Below are positions 40,701-50,326 of a DNA stretch of 64,000 bases, piece after piece. The stretch lies in NCBI RefSeq assembly GCF_001949145.1, contig NW_019091462.1, positions 940,171 to 1,004,170 of the forward strand, read 5' to 3'. The notes beneath the pieces were generated by a model. It made no database searches and had not been told where the DNA came from. It saw nothing but the letters and a program-made list of their open reading frames with translations. This DNA is from Acanthaster planci. Lineage: Eukaryota > Echinodermata > Asteroidea > Valvatida > Acanthasteridae. Made by a program: the position numbers and the translations under genes. The first letter of the stretch is position 1, and every line of letters begins with the position of its first letter.

Positions 40701-43700
40701 TAACTTATCAATGTTTCACCAATAATTAAACAATAGAGGTATTGATATTATCTCCATAAAAAGGTTGAAGGCCAAAATTATCTCAAGGGAAAATCATTGG
40801 TAGAGTAATAAACTAAATTTTCCCATCAGTCTTGTTTATTGACATAATGTAACACAGCAAAAACTAATAAAAGATATTCAGGGAAAAAAATGTCTTCTTT
40901 GTGGAGATACCTGCATCCTCTGTTTGTCATTTGAAGTGGTAATATTTTGTACCAAGGGCTTAGATGATGCAGAATCATTCTCCACCCATTCCATTTCATC
41001 AGAGGTTTCCTGCAGAAAAGAGTCCTTAAGGTTAGATAAGATGACAGCATCATGAAATATGAATTTTTACACATATATGCCCTTACTAGGGTGCTGTTTG
41101 ATGCAAAATACTTTCATGACAAGTCTGTCACAACTTACATCCTCTTTGGATGAAAAGTCACTGTCGCTTGCCTCGTGCCTGCATTTGTGCTTTGCTTTCT
41201 TCTCCTTCTTTTTCTTTTTATCCTTCTTACGTTTCTTGGACTTCAATTGTTCACCCTGATGAGAAAAAAGAATGAGCACATATGGTTTTCATACCTACTC
41301 CACTTGTTCCAATTTTGCGTTCAGCAGTCATCCTCTTCTGTATGATACAAATTTGCAATCTGTAGAAAATCATCTCCAGCTCTAAAGGTGAAAGATATTT
41401 TAAGGAAATGAAAACATCTGTGCAAGAGGAGCTTGTGTGCTTTACCTCAGCCTGAATTCTATCAGAGACTGAAGACAACATCCACTTATCATCACCTCTC
41501 AGTTTGCGGGCTTCTTTCTGTCGTTCTTTATTTTCATACTCTTCTTTTACCTATAAAGGGAGGGTGAATTCAACCAATTTATTCATCAACTTTCAGTATT
41601 TGGACAATAAAAAACATTATAATAAGGGCTTCCTCGGGTAAGACTAACTTGAAAACCCTCATCAAGAGAAAAGCCCTTCCAAACCCCAACCGACAAAAAC
41701 ACATTAACAAATATTCAACAGGTAGAAAAAGAAGTACCGTAATACGCACAATTTAAGTATTATCTTAAAAAGATCAATTATTGCCATAAGATTTGCAAAG
41801 AAAGAAATGAAATTGAGGAAAAAAAATTTCCCGTTTGTTTTAAATTACTCTAAAAATATTACTGGCCCACACAGACTCGGCAAAAAAGTAATAAGCGTCA
41901 ACTATCCAAATTTTAAAGTGTCGTAATCATTCACAAGTTTTAAAACCTGTTCCCCCTATAAATTGGTCCCACCGCATACCTCACTAATTAAATTTGTAAA
42001 CATGTTTAATATCATACTAAAATACAGGTGCCCCTTTTTAATACATCGCCACTGGTTTGTTGATGTTGTTTGTTTTGTGACAGTCCAATGTACAAGGTTC
42101 CTGCACCTAAAGGACAAGTAACTTTAAATTGACTTTTGCATGACTTTTCCATAACCAAATTATGAAAATCCATGACCCAATAACACAATTTCTTGGACTA
42201 TTGAGACTTTTAAAGTTTCAAATAAAATTACACATTTTATGCACTTATTTCTGATAACAGAAATCACAGACAGTGTTTAAAAAACTCCATGACTTGTCCA
42301 TGACTTTAGTCATTTTTATAAAATTCCATGACTTTTCCTGGCCTGGAAGTAGAAAACGAAAACAAATTTCCATGACTTTTCCAGGCCCCAGGAACCCTGA
42401 ATGTGGAATTCCATCCTTGTTTAGCTTAAAAACTACCTCTTTGAAGAATAGTAATTTAGTATATATTCTGAAAAGGGCACATTTCAACATTTCTCACAGC
42501 CACTGACAGTGTTCATGGTGTTTTTGTTGTCATGTTTGTTTCTAAAAAATTGAATTCATTCGTCAACAATTCAACCAGCCAACCCCATCTCCTTTCCTTT
42601 TTACAGTTATGACAAGATTGTTTCAAAAAGGAAGTCCGCTTGGAGATTTTACGCAGGGTCAACCTTTCGCGCGGCGGAGAGATTACAACCAACACACATA
42701 ACACACGCACTAAGGGATCAGGTCAACTCGGACCCAAANNNNNNNNNNNNNNNNNNNNNNNNNNNNNNNNNNNNNNNNNNNNNNNNNNNNNNNNNNNNNN
42801 NNNNNNNNNNNNNNNNNNNNNNNNNNNNNNNNNNNNNNNNNNNNNNNNNNNNNNNNNNNNNNNNNNNNNNNNNNNNNNNNNNNNNNNNNNNNNNNNNNNN
42901 NNNNNNNNNNNNNNNNNNNNNNNNNNNNNNNNNNNNNNNNNNNNNNNNNNNNNNNNNNNNNNNNNNNNNNNNNNNNNNNNNNNNNNNNNNNNNNNNNNNN
43001 NNNNNNNNNNNNNNNNNNNNNNNNNNNNNNNNNNNNNNNNNNNNNNNNNNNNNNNNNNNNNNNNNNNNNNNNNNNNNNNNNNNNNNNNNNNNNNNNNNNN
43101 NNNNNNNNNNNNNNNNNNNNNNNNNNNNNNNNNNNNNNNNNNNNNNNNNNNNNNNNNNNNNNNNNNNNNNNNNNNNNNNNNNNNNNNNNNNNNNNNNNNN
43201 NNNNNNNNNNNNNNNNNNNNNNNNNNNNNNNNNNNNNNNNNNNNNNNNNNNNNNNNNNNNNNNNNNNNNNNNNNNNNNNNNNNNNNNNNNNNNNNNNNNN
43301 NNNNNNNNNNNNNNNNNNNNNNNNNNNNNNNNNNNNNNNNNNNNNNNNNNNNNNNNNNNNNCCGGTATTGGGGGGGATGGGGCAAGGTGGAGGTGTAAGA
43401 CTTGCCTGGCCAAAAAAAAATGAAAAGTGAGGTGGGGGATAACACCATTAGACACTGTAAAAGGTCAATGTTCATGACATTGATGCATATCTGCAGTATC
43501 TGTTGTACGTATGCAGCATCTCTTATGTACATCAGAAGGGCCTATCTGTGGCTTTTTATTGCAACAAAAACTTTGGGGGCTGTTTGGTGAAAGTTGATTC
43601 GATTTCTGCTGGTGATCTGGATCTGGAAAACGGAGAAATTCTCGGAAGCCTGTGCCACTGTCTCCCTGCATAACGTGTAGAGAGGACATTACAGCTTGGC

Positions 43701-44136
43701 AGCATGCAGTGCAAAAGTGTCATTAACCAAATGCTAAAATGTAAAAAAGGACAAAATAAAAATTTTCAACAAGTTAATCACGCTCCTGGGGTTGGGTCCA
43801 AGTTGACTCAGGGTGGGTCCGAGTTGGTCGTGGGTCCGAGTTGGCATGGGTCCGAGTTGGAATGGGTCCGAGTTGGTTTGGGTCCGAGTTGACTCGAAAC
43901 CCGCACTAATAATATAATGTAGGCCTAGTGGTCCGGAAACTGGACCAATGTGTTTGTATGAAAATTTGGACCGCGTCTGAAGAAATTCTGTTTCAATAGT
44001 CTCAAAAGAATTCTATATGGTACATCATTAATGAAAGTAGCGATACCTTTTGAAGGATAAGTGCTTGTGCTCGACGCTTTTCATCTCTTTCTCTGCGTCG
44101 CTTCGTTTGACTTTCAAACGCAATGGAAGTCGCCAT
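34704..44136 (-). CDS. CWF19L2: CWF19-like protein 2, 15 coding exons
   Basis: Exons in transcript order: 44136-44047, 41550-41446, 41255-41139, 41009-40911, 40658-40527, 40343-40140, 40038-39109, 38838-38596, 38113-37973, 37625-37416, 37095-36979, 36639-36484, 35677-35597, 35390-35289, 34850-34704. Total 957 aa (human about 894); every intron is phase 0. The N-terminus is basic and Lys-rich ([14 protein letters not shown]). Exon 7 carries an Arg/Asp-rich RD stretch near 284-331 and a Ser-rich acidic run. The C-terminal half has the CwfJ domains: CPFC at 737-740, the HIT-like [10 protein letters not shown] at about 771-780, then [31 protein letters not shown] and the final [10 protein letters not shown]. 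Family knowledge: CWF19/Drn1 proteins associate with late spliceosomes and the lariat debranching enzyme. Intron 1 holds the assembly gap, so a missing small exon cannot be excluded, although phases join across it. Confidence 0.96.
35771..36367. mobile_element. TTAA-bounded short inverted-repeat element, copy A (intron of CWF19L2)
   Basis: Starts TTAACCACTTCCTGCC and ends with the reverse-complement pattern GGCAGGGAGTGGTTAA, about 597 bases, between CWF19L2 exons at 35597-35677 and 36484-36639. TTAA at both ends and terminal repeats starting CC fit a piggyBac-type non-autonomous element. A 142-codon minus-strand frame crosses it but is not a gene. Confidence 0.75.
42093..42399. mobile_element. 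Repeat with reiterated CCATGACTTTTCC and short terminal inverted repeats
   Basis: About 307 bases in CWF19L2 intron 1. The word CCATGACTT or a close variant recurs several times. The left end CAAGGTTCCTG mirrors the right end CAGGAACCCTG, like hAT-type short elements. Flanking AATGTA/AATGTG could be a decayed target duplication. Confidence 0.55.
42739..43361. other. Assembly gap (623 N)
   Basis: Unknown bases in CWF19L2 intron 1. Open frames running through the gap are artefacts. Confidence 1.
43794..43896 (+). repeat. 16-base minisatellite GGGTCCGAGTTGGNNT
   Basis: About six tandem units of GGGTCCGAGTTGG plus 3-8 variable bases, with three consecutive exact 16-base periods. An inverted single copy (GGTCAACTCGGACCC) lies on the far side of the assembly gap at 42721-42735. 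Confidence 0.85.
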
Positions 44137-44346
44137 CTTGGATACTTCACACGTACCTAGTACCTGACAACATTACTCGTTGGAGGGCGCTATCAACAAA
44201 TTATTATCATGCATCGAATTAACACACTGATCAGTGATCGAACATCGATCCAGCATTTCACCAGTCACTAGGTGGCACATGCATGTTGTTTTCACCGGGC
44301 CTCAAAGTTACATCCTGGAGCTGGGCCGAATTATTATACTCCTAAG
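44137..44346. promoter_or_regulatory. Compact bidirectional promoter of CWF19L2 and MCTS1
   Basis: Only 210 bases separate the two divergent start codons, so both promoters and 5'UTRs must fit here unless a UTR intron exists. A YY1-type word (CAAGATGGCGAC on the minus strand, 44129-44140) overlaps the CWF19L2 start codon. A CTCF-like word TCACTAGGTGGCAC is at 44265-44278 and a GGAGGGCGCT word at 44182-44191. No clear TATA box is seen. Function is inferred from the arrangement. Confidence 0.7.
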
Positions 44347-47300
44347 ATGTTTAAAAAGTGAGTAGAAGTTACCATCATTGATTTCTGAGCAATCAACTTC
44401 TAAAGCACGGATTTTGAAAAATAATTTGGCCCGGTTGTCCAGCATGTCCAGTTTGAATTTGATCAAAAGGCACGACCAAGGCCAGGCATTCTATTTCTAG
44501 GCGTATTACTATTAGTAAATGGTCCTTAGTAATAGTACTCCCAGAACTGTGGAGTTCGTCGTCCGCTGCTCTCCCACAAGAGCGCAGCGGATGACGAACC
44601 CCACAGTCTCTGAGGATATGAGCCACCGCAGGGGCTAGTTGCAGTCATCTTCATTCAAGTGGTGAGGTTGCTTCCTGCCATTTTCCAAAAGTCCCAGATG
44701 TCTGTCTCAGCCTATCGTCGAGTACCTTAAACATGTTAAATTTGTGCAAACAAATATTTAGGTGTCCAACTTTCTTGTCGTGAAATGTTAATTTACTGAT
44801 CGATCGTCACTTCAGCATTTTTCTTTCTGCAGCTAGGCCTATGTGCAGATTAAAAGCGTTTGCCTTTTTCAGTGTGAATTTAGGAAAAATATTTGCAGAG
44901 CTTGGTATTTTATTGTACAGACCAAATACAAAAATTAAAATGAATGGATAAATGATCGCTGTTCACTCAAGATTGGTGTTGGACATCTGACACAGGCACT
45001 GATGACGACTTCAGTCAACTTTCACCAACTACTGAGGGCATTATCAAAAATACAGAGCCTGAAAAGGCACTGTGCACCTTATATGTTTAGATTTCCATTG
45101 CTGACGACAGGCGCGGATTCAGCGTTAATGTATTTTGGGACTTTTTTCAGAAATACACGTTGAAAGTGAAGTTCTTTCATAATACCCAGATCAATTACTC
45201 ATACTAATGCTAATTATGATTTTTCTGAAAGAATAAAAATTTGTGCTGCACTGTAACTTGAAATTTAATTGAACAAAATTAAAAACTAGGAGAACAAAAA
45301 AGAGGAAGTGGTGAGAAGTCCAAGTAGGCCAATAAAAGTGTTTTTCCTCAAACTGCACCACAAAACCAAAGTAATTAATGCAAGAAATAATTCCTCATTC
45401 AAGACGTATTAACTGGTTGATTTTTCCAAATTAGAGCATTACTGATACCCAAAATGACGTTTGCAACGTACATGCGTGGATTATGGTGACGTAATTTTTA
45501 CTACAGCCGATCCGACTTGTCGGCAGACGATGTTGTTGCTGTTGCTCCGGTGACATCAAATGTTGGGTTGCCAATGGGGGGACTAGTTTTATTGAAACTT
45601 ACAAGTGCCCCCATACAGTTACTGTGAAACTGGCAAGCCTCAAATTTCCCAACGGTTCTACAGCCATGGCCATCGGTGCCCTCCCATTTGGCCGTGATGC
45701 TTCTGTGATGCTTTTCTTAAACCTGAATGAATACTGATTTTCTTGCAATGGGCCTATAAAAAAAATCGGGATGGCATCCATGCCTGTCCATAACTTTGGT
45801 ACACTGATGGCATTAATGCCCTCACGTTTGGCATTACTGCCCTTTATTTCAGGCAGTCCACCAATGCCAAATGGCAGTGCCCTTAAAAAAAAAGAAATTC
45901 GAGGCCTGAACTGGTGAGGATTTGAGACATAGGAGGGAGATTTCAGATCTTCAAAGTTGTCATTCTTTGTAATGACTGTTCTTTGTTTCCTTTATTTTTC
46001 AGATTCAGTGATAAAGAGAATATCTCTGGAACAACTCAGGTCAAGACCTCAGTCATCCGAAGTATCCGGGAAAAACTCCTCGACAAATATCCCGATATCA
46101 AAGATTATATTGATCAGATTCTACCAAAGAAAGAACCCATGAAACTAATCAAATGGTGAGCCATGCACTGATAGTTTTAAAGGACAGAGTCAAAGCAATA
46201 GGAAGAAGCTTCCCTAGAGATGACTTTGCATTTTTCATTAAAAGTTAACAAAACTTAAGAAAGAGGCATATGAATTTAACCATAACACTTTACTAGTTGG
46301 GGAAATAATTTGAAAATGTTTCCTGAAGATGTGTTGATATTCATGGGAACCTTCCCAAATTCTCTAGAAATGTTCAGGAACTTTGAACATACTTTTGTCG
46401 GCAAGAAATTTAGAAATGAAGCCCTCTGCACCAAACTCCCCAAAATTTCAAGCTTTTTTATTTACCCCATAGCCATGATCACATAGAAATTCTGGCTGTT
46501 GGTGGAGAGCCAATCTTCTTTAAACAGCGAGATGATTTCATGCCCACTTTGAAACTTCTACATAAATGTGAGTAAAAAACAGGATTTGTTTTGTACTTTT
46601 TATCTTTCTATAGACAAGAAAATTGGAGGAAGGAAAGCAGCTTGTGAAATAGCATAGTATTTTGTCAACAAGGAAGGCCATCAAAAGGTCAAATGTTGGT
46701 ATTTTTAGATGGGTTACTCACAGACTTAAACAGCCTTTGGTAATGCTTTAAATACAAATGCTAATCAATTAAGCGTTCTGTCTCTTGGCCATAGATCCCT
46801 TCCTACTACCACACCAGCAGGTTGATAGGGGTGCCATTCAGTTTGTTTTGAGTGGAGCTAACATCATGTGTCCTGGTCTGACATCACCAGGTGCCAATCT
46901 TGTCCAGGCTGAGAAAGAAACAGTAGTTGTATCCTTTTCAAATTTTAGTTTTATTCAATTCAAACTTAGCTTTTAAATGCACATTTCTTGCCTAAAATAT
47001 AAGATTCTGGCATTTTCAAGTTGAGAGAAGTTTGTGCTTGTAGATCTTTGTCACTGTGTTTTAGGATTAGTTTTGGAGTTTGTGTTTGTGCCGACAGTGA
47101 ATACACAGTTGCACAGGTTTTCCACGAAAGATAAATAGTATGTTCAGCTTATTATTATTATATTATGTCAAAATATAATCGGTCATTTTTTCACAACTGA
47201 GCCACTGCCCTAATCTTGTTGGCTAACTGAAATGTCTTTAGAGGCTGTGGGAATCTTCTTTAAAAAACCGGTTTTGGAAATGTCCTGAACAGATATTTGT

Positions 47301-47856
47301 GTAGGCAGTAATGGCTGAAGGAAAGGAACATGCACTGGCAGTAGGAGTCATGAAGATGTCAACAGATGATATGTGAGTATTGCTTAAGTAAAAGAAATCT
47401 GTCAGTAATTATTCTACTAATATGAATTGAAAGGGAGCCAATTGAAACTCTTTCATTACAGTCAGCATGAATAACATGACATGTTGTTGAAAAATTTGTG
47501 ACTACGAGGAGGTATCAATGTCTGGTTACTGTCATTAATGCTGCAGCTTGACTCATTCAAACATTGCTCCTGACCCCTAAAATGAGAATTCACAAACTGA
47601 GATTCAATTGATGAGTTAACTTTAAACAATCTGTGTCTAGTGTCATCAGTTAAACCACTTCAGAATCTGAAAGCAAACATGCTGACATTTGAATTTGAAA
47701 TGATTCTAACATGCTGTCTGCTAGTGTTGAATTTTTAGTGGATCAATTCCCTTGTCTTTCCTCTCTTCCAGTAAATCAGTCAATAAAGGTGTCGGTGTTG
47801 AGAACATCCACTACTTATTAGATGGACTGTGGCATATGAAGGCAATCAAGAAATGA
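44347..47856 (+). CDS. MCTS1: MCT-1 (malignant T-cell amplified sequence 1) homologue, 6 coding exons
   Basis: Exons: 44347-44357, 46003-46155, 46473-46567, 46795-46928, 47305-47372, 47772-47856. They give 181 aa, exactly the length of human MCTS1. The first coding exon is only 11 bases and encodes MFK plus two bases of the next Lys codon, as in vertebrates. Diagnostic stretches are [34 protein letters not shown], the PUA block [34 protein letters not shown], and the end [19 protein letters not shown]. Layout is an N-terminal MCT-1 domain followed by a PUA domain from about residue 92. Family knowledge: MCTS1 pairs with DENR on the 40S subunit and promotes re-initiation and recycling. It is divergent from CWF19L2 with 210 bases between start codons. 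A polyadenylation signal lies at 48073. Identity is certain. Confidence 0.98.
44546..44607. repeat. Hairpin element in MCTS1 intron 1
   Basis: Arms ACTGTGGAGTTCGTC and GACGAACCCCACAGT, inner stem CCGCTGC.CTCT/AGAGCGCAGCGG. It is related to the hairpin at 28657-28735 (shared CGTCCG, CTCTNCCAC and AGAGCGCAG words). Confidence 0.7.
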
Positions 47857-48072
47857 TAGGTCTGCCCTGAACATCTTTGATTTTAAAACAATTAATCCCT
47901 CAGATTATGCTCATCACAAATATGAAAAGCAGGAGATGGTTTGTATGTACCCTTTACTTTTCTTTAACTGGAATATACATGTAACCATTTTTTACTTGCA
48001 AACAAAATGTGTGACCTCCAACCCCATCAAGCAAGTCCAAAGCCTTGTTGGAAAACCAGTTTAATATTATTT

Positions 48073-48078
48073 AATAAA
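48073..48078 (+). terminator. MCTS1 polyadenylation signal (AATAAA)
   Basis: A canonical AATAAA 217 bases after the MCTS1 stop codon, before the TTAA-bounded element that begins at 48258. Confidence 0.6.
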
Positions 48079-48257
48079 GATCATCTATAAAAGATGTTTA
48101 TCATACAAATTTCCCAAGAGAAATGTATACATCAGGTTGACTGAAACTTGCTGTACATTTTGCAGTCGCACGGTGTACACAGTCAATACGTACTGGAAAA
48201 ATTCAGTTGTAAAAGTCTTTCCAGGCAAAAAGATTTATTAAAAAATCAAACTTGTCA

Positions 48258-48834
48258 TTAACCACTTCCTGGCAGGGCAGTTATCAATGTTGATGATGCT
48301 GGAGCAGGATATTTATCATTTTTTTTGGTTTTCAAAATGCTTTTAAAAATTCCTATCTTAATTAACTGCACAAAATACCCACACGAAGAATTGTCTGGTC
48401 TCCTCTCTAGCCTGGCAGACAAAATCAATGCAGCCAGGCCTGCAGCCTTGTAAAAAAAGCCCAGATTGTGTGGTGTTAACTAACTTTCTTTTGTTCACGA
48501 ACCTGCCACAGTGCGCTGCTGACCTCTTTTCAATAGGGGATTAGCGTGCAGCGGTGCTGTGTGGCTCATTGCTGCAGTGATGGAGCGCTTTTGTCCCCAG
48601 TGATAATCCGCTCGATCTAAATGCTCCAAACAGTGGTATACTGTTTCAAAACAATGCTGGATTATCTCGATTTTTGAGAGTGAAAAAATGTTTGCAATGC
48701 CCAGTAGCCTGGTCTTTTTGTTCCAAGTAGTCTTTTGTTACAAGGCCCGTTTCCTTTGTCCGAGTTCAGAGACCCCGTCCACACATATAAAGCATAGGTG
48801 TTCAGAGCTGAAATCCCCAGCAGGAAGTGGTTAA
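48258..48834. mobile_element. TTAA-bounded short inverted-repeat element, copy B (3' of MCTS1)
   Basis: About 577 bases, same orientation as the copy at 35771 and closely similar along its whole length. It begins TTAACCACTTCCTGGC and ends GCAGGAAGTGGTTAA. No coding potential was seen. Confidence 0.75.
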
Positions 48835-50326
48835 TCCCCTCAAATATGTGTTTTGTTTCAGCAGAACCTTATATCTTCAATAAAGGATAAAAATGCAACT
48901 TATTAATTTAATATGTGCTCAGTTATAGGATAGAAAGAAAATAAAAGCAGCTCATATTTTGGTTATCATCTGTGAACTGTGCATAGAAAACAAAGAAATT
49001 TTGAAATAAACACATAAACATATAAGCAGTTGTACTAAAATGACAGATTTCTTTTATTCATGTTTAGTTTTACATTTAAACAATGTCAAATTTACAAATG
49101 TAACAATTTCTGAACAAAATTTTGTGTATATAAGCCAGAGCATAAAGAAATATATACATAATGGATTACATTTTACAAGTACTCTAAAATGAGAAACTCT
49201 TGGTTTTAGCAATGTATTTCAGTCAGTATATTTAGGCAAAATATTTTAGTAATGCTCTATATAAATTCAAGTGTAAAGGTAGCATTCCAAATGCTGGGTT
49301 TGGGGATTTCATAAACAAAATATTGAGTCAATGAATTGTAGATACAAGAATTGAAGAACTTTGACCACTGGACGCCGGATGACGTATGAGCACATAATTT
49401 TCCTTATTTGTTCATCTGAGGACATGTACACTTATTTAAGAATTCTGTTCTTCATTTCCGCAGTTGACATATTAACACGTTGTACATTGTTGGATTTAAG
49501 TGCAATTGTAAGGTTGAAGAATTTGCAGGTAAAAAACCCTGTCCCTGGCAGCTTTTTGGGGAAAGAAAATCCGACGTTAACTGGTTAAGCATGAGCCACA
49601 GTCTTCAGCTAGCATGACACAAAATTCAATGGTGTACCGTTAATCCATGTTTACTGAAAGTGGATCAACCTGTGAAAGTCACTCTTTCCATGGTGTGTAA
49701 ACTTCTCTAGGTGTATATAACACTTATGCAATACGATGAAATAAGAATACAAATAATACAGAAGTTGTTATGTGCTGGTATCTGCCAAGTGATGCTCATG
49801 AAGTAGTACAAAAACTAGCCTAAAAAAATCAAATCAATACAACTTTAAGTATTTTCCAATTGTTTCTTATAACTGAAATGTTCTGAAAAGCAAAAAATCT
49901 TCCACTTCAACTATACACTTTCCTTTCCATAATATGATGTCTTAAATAACATCTTAAATATAAATGGACTCCCTACTTGTCACTGTGCAACTGATCACAA
50001 ATTTTGAAAGGTTCTGTGCGCAACAGTGCCAGGACAGTCCGAGCTGACCTGAACCAGGCCCTACTAAGTACACGCGAGATATGTGGATCTGAGCTTTGTT
50101 ACAAGGCTAAAAGCAACTGCTCCTTTGAATTTAGAGTCCATAGGCCAAGTTCCAAAGGATGGTTTTCCAGACCTCCCCAATGTCACTGTCTCTATCATGT
50201 ATCTCTTCTTACCCCGGTGAAATGGGGAAGTGATGCTCCAAATATACCTGTATTCTGTTTCTCAGTGCCTTTTGACATTTCATTTGACACTGTAGACTGG
50301 TTGCCTGTTGATTCATTAGACTGCCC

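Larger units (their letters stand above)
47857..50326. other. MCTS1 3'UTR, TTAA element, 3' flank of the NUP98-like gene
   Basis: Non-coding apart from the element at 48258-48834. A minus-strand AATAAA at 49053-49058 is a distant candidate for the NUP98-like gene. The 164-codon plus-strand frame at 50004-50498 is antisense to the terminal exon and unsupported. Confidence 0.5.

Noticed and set aside
42640-43532. Frames of about 245-269 codons across the gap
   Set aside because: They consist mostly of unknown bases; no real coding sequence is visible.
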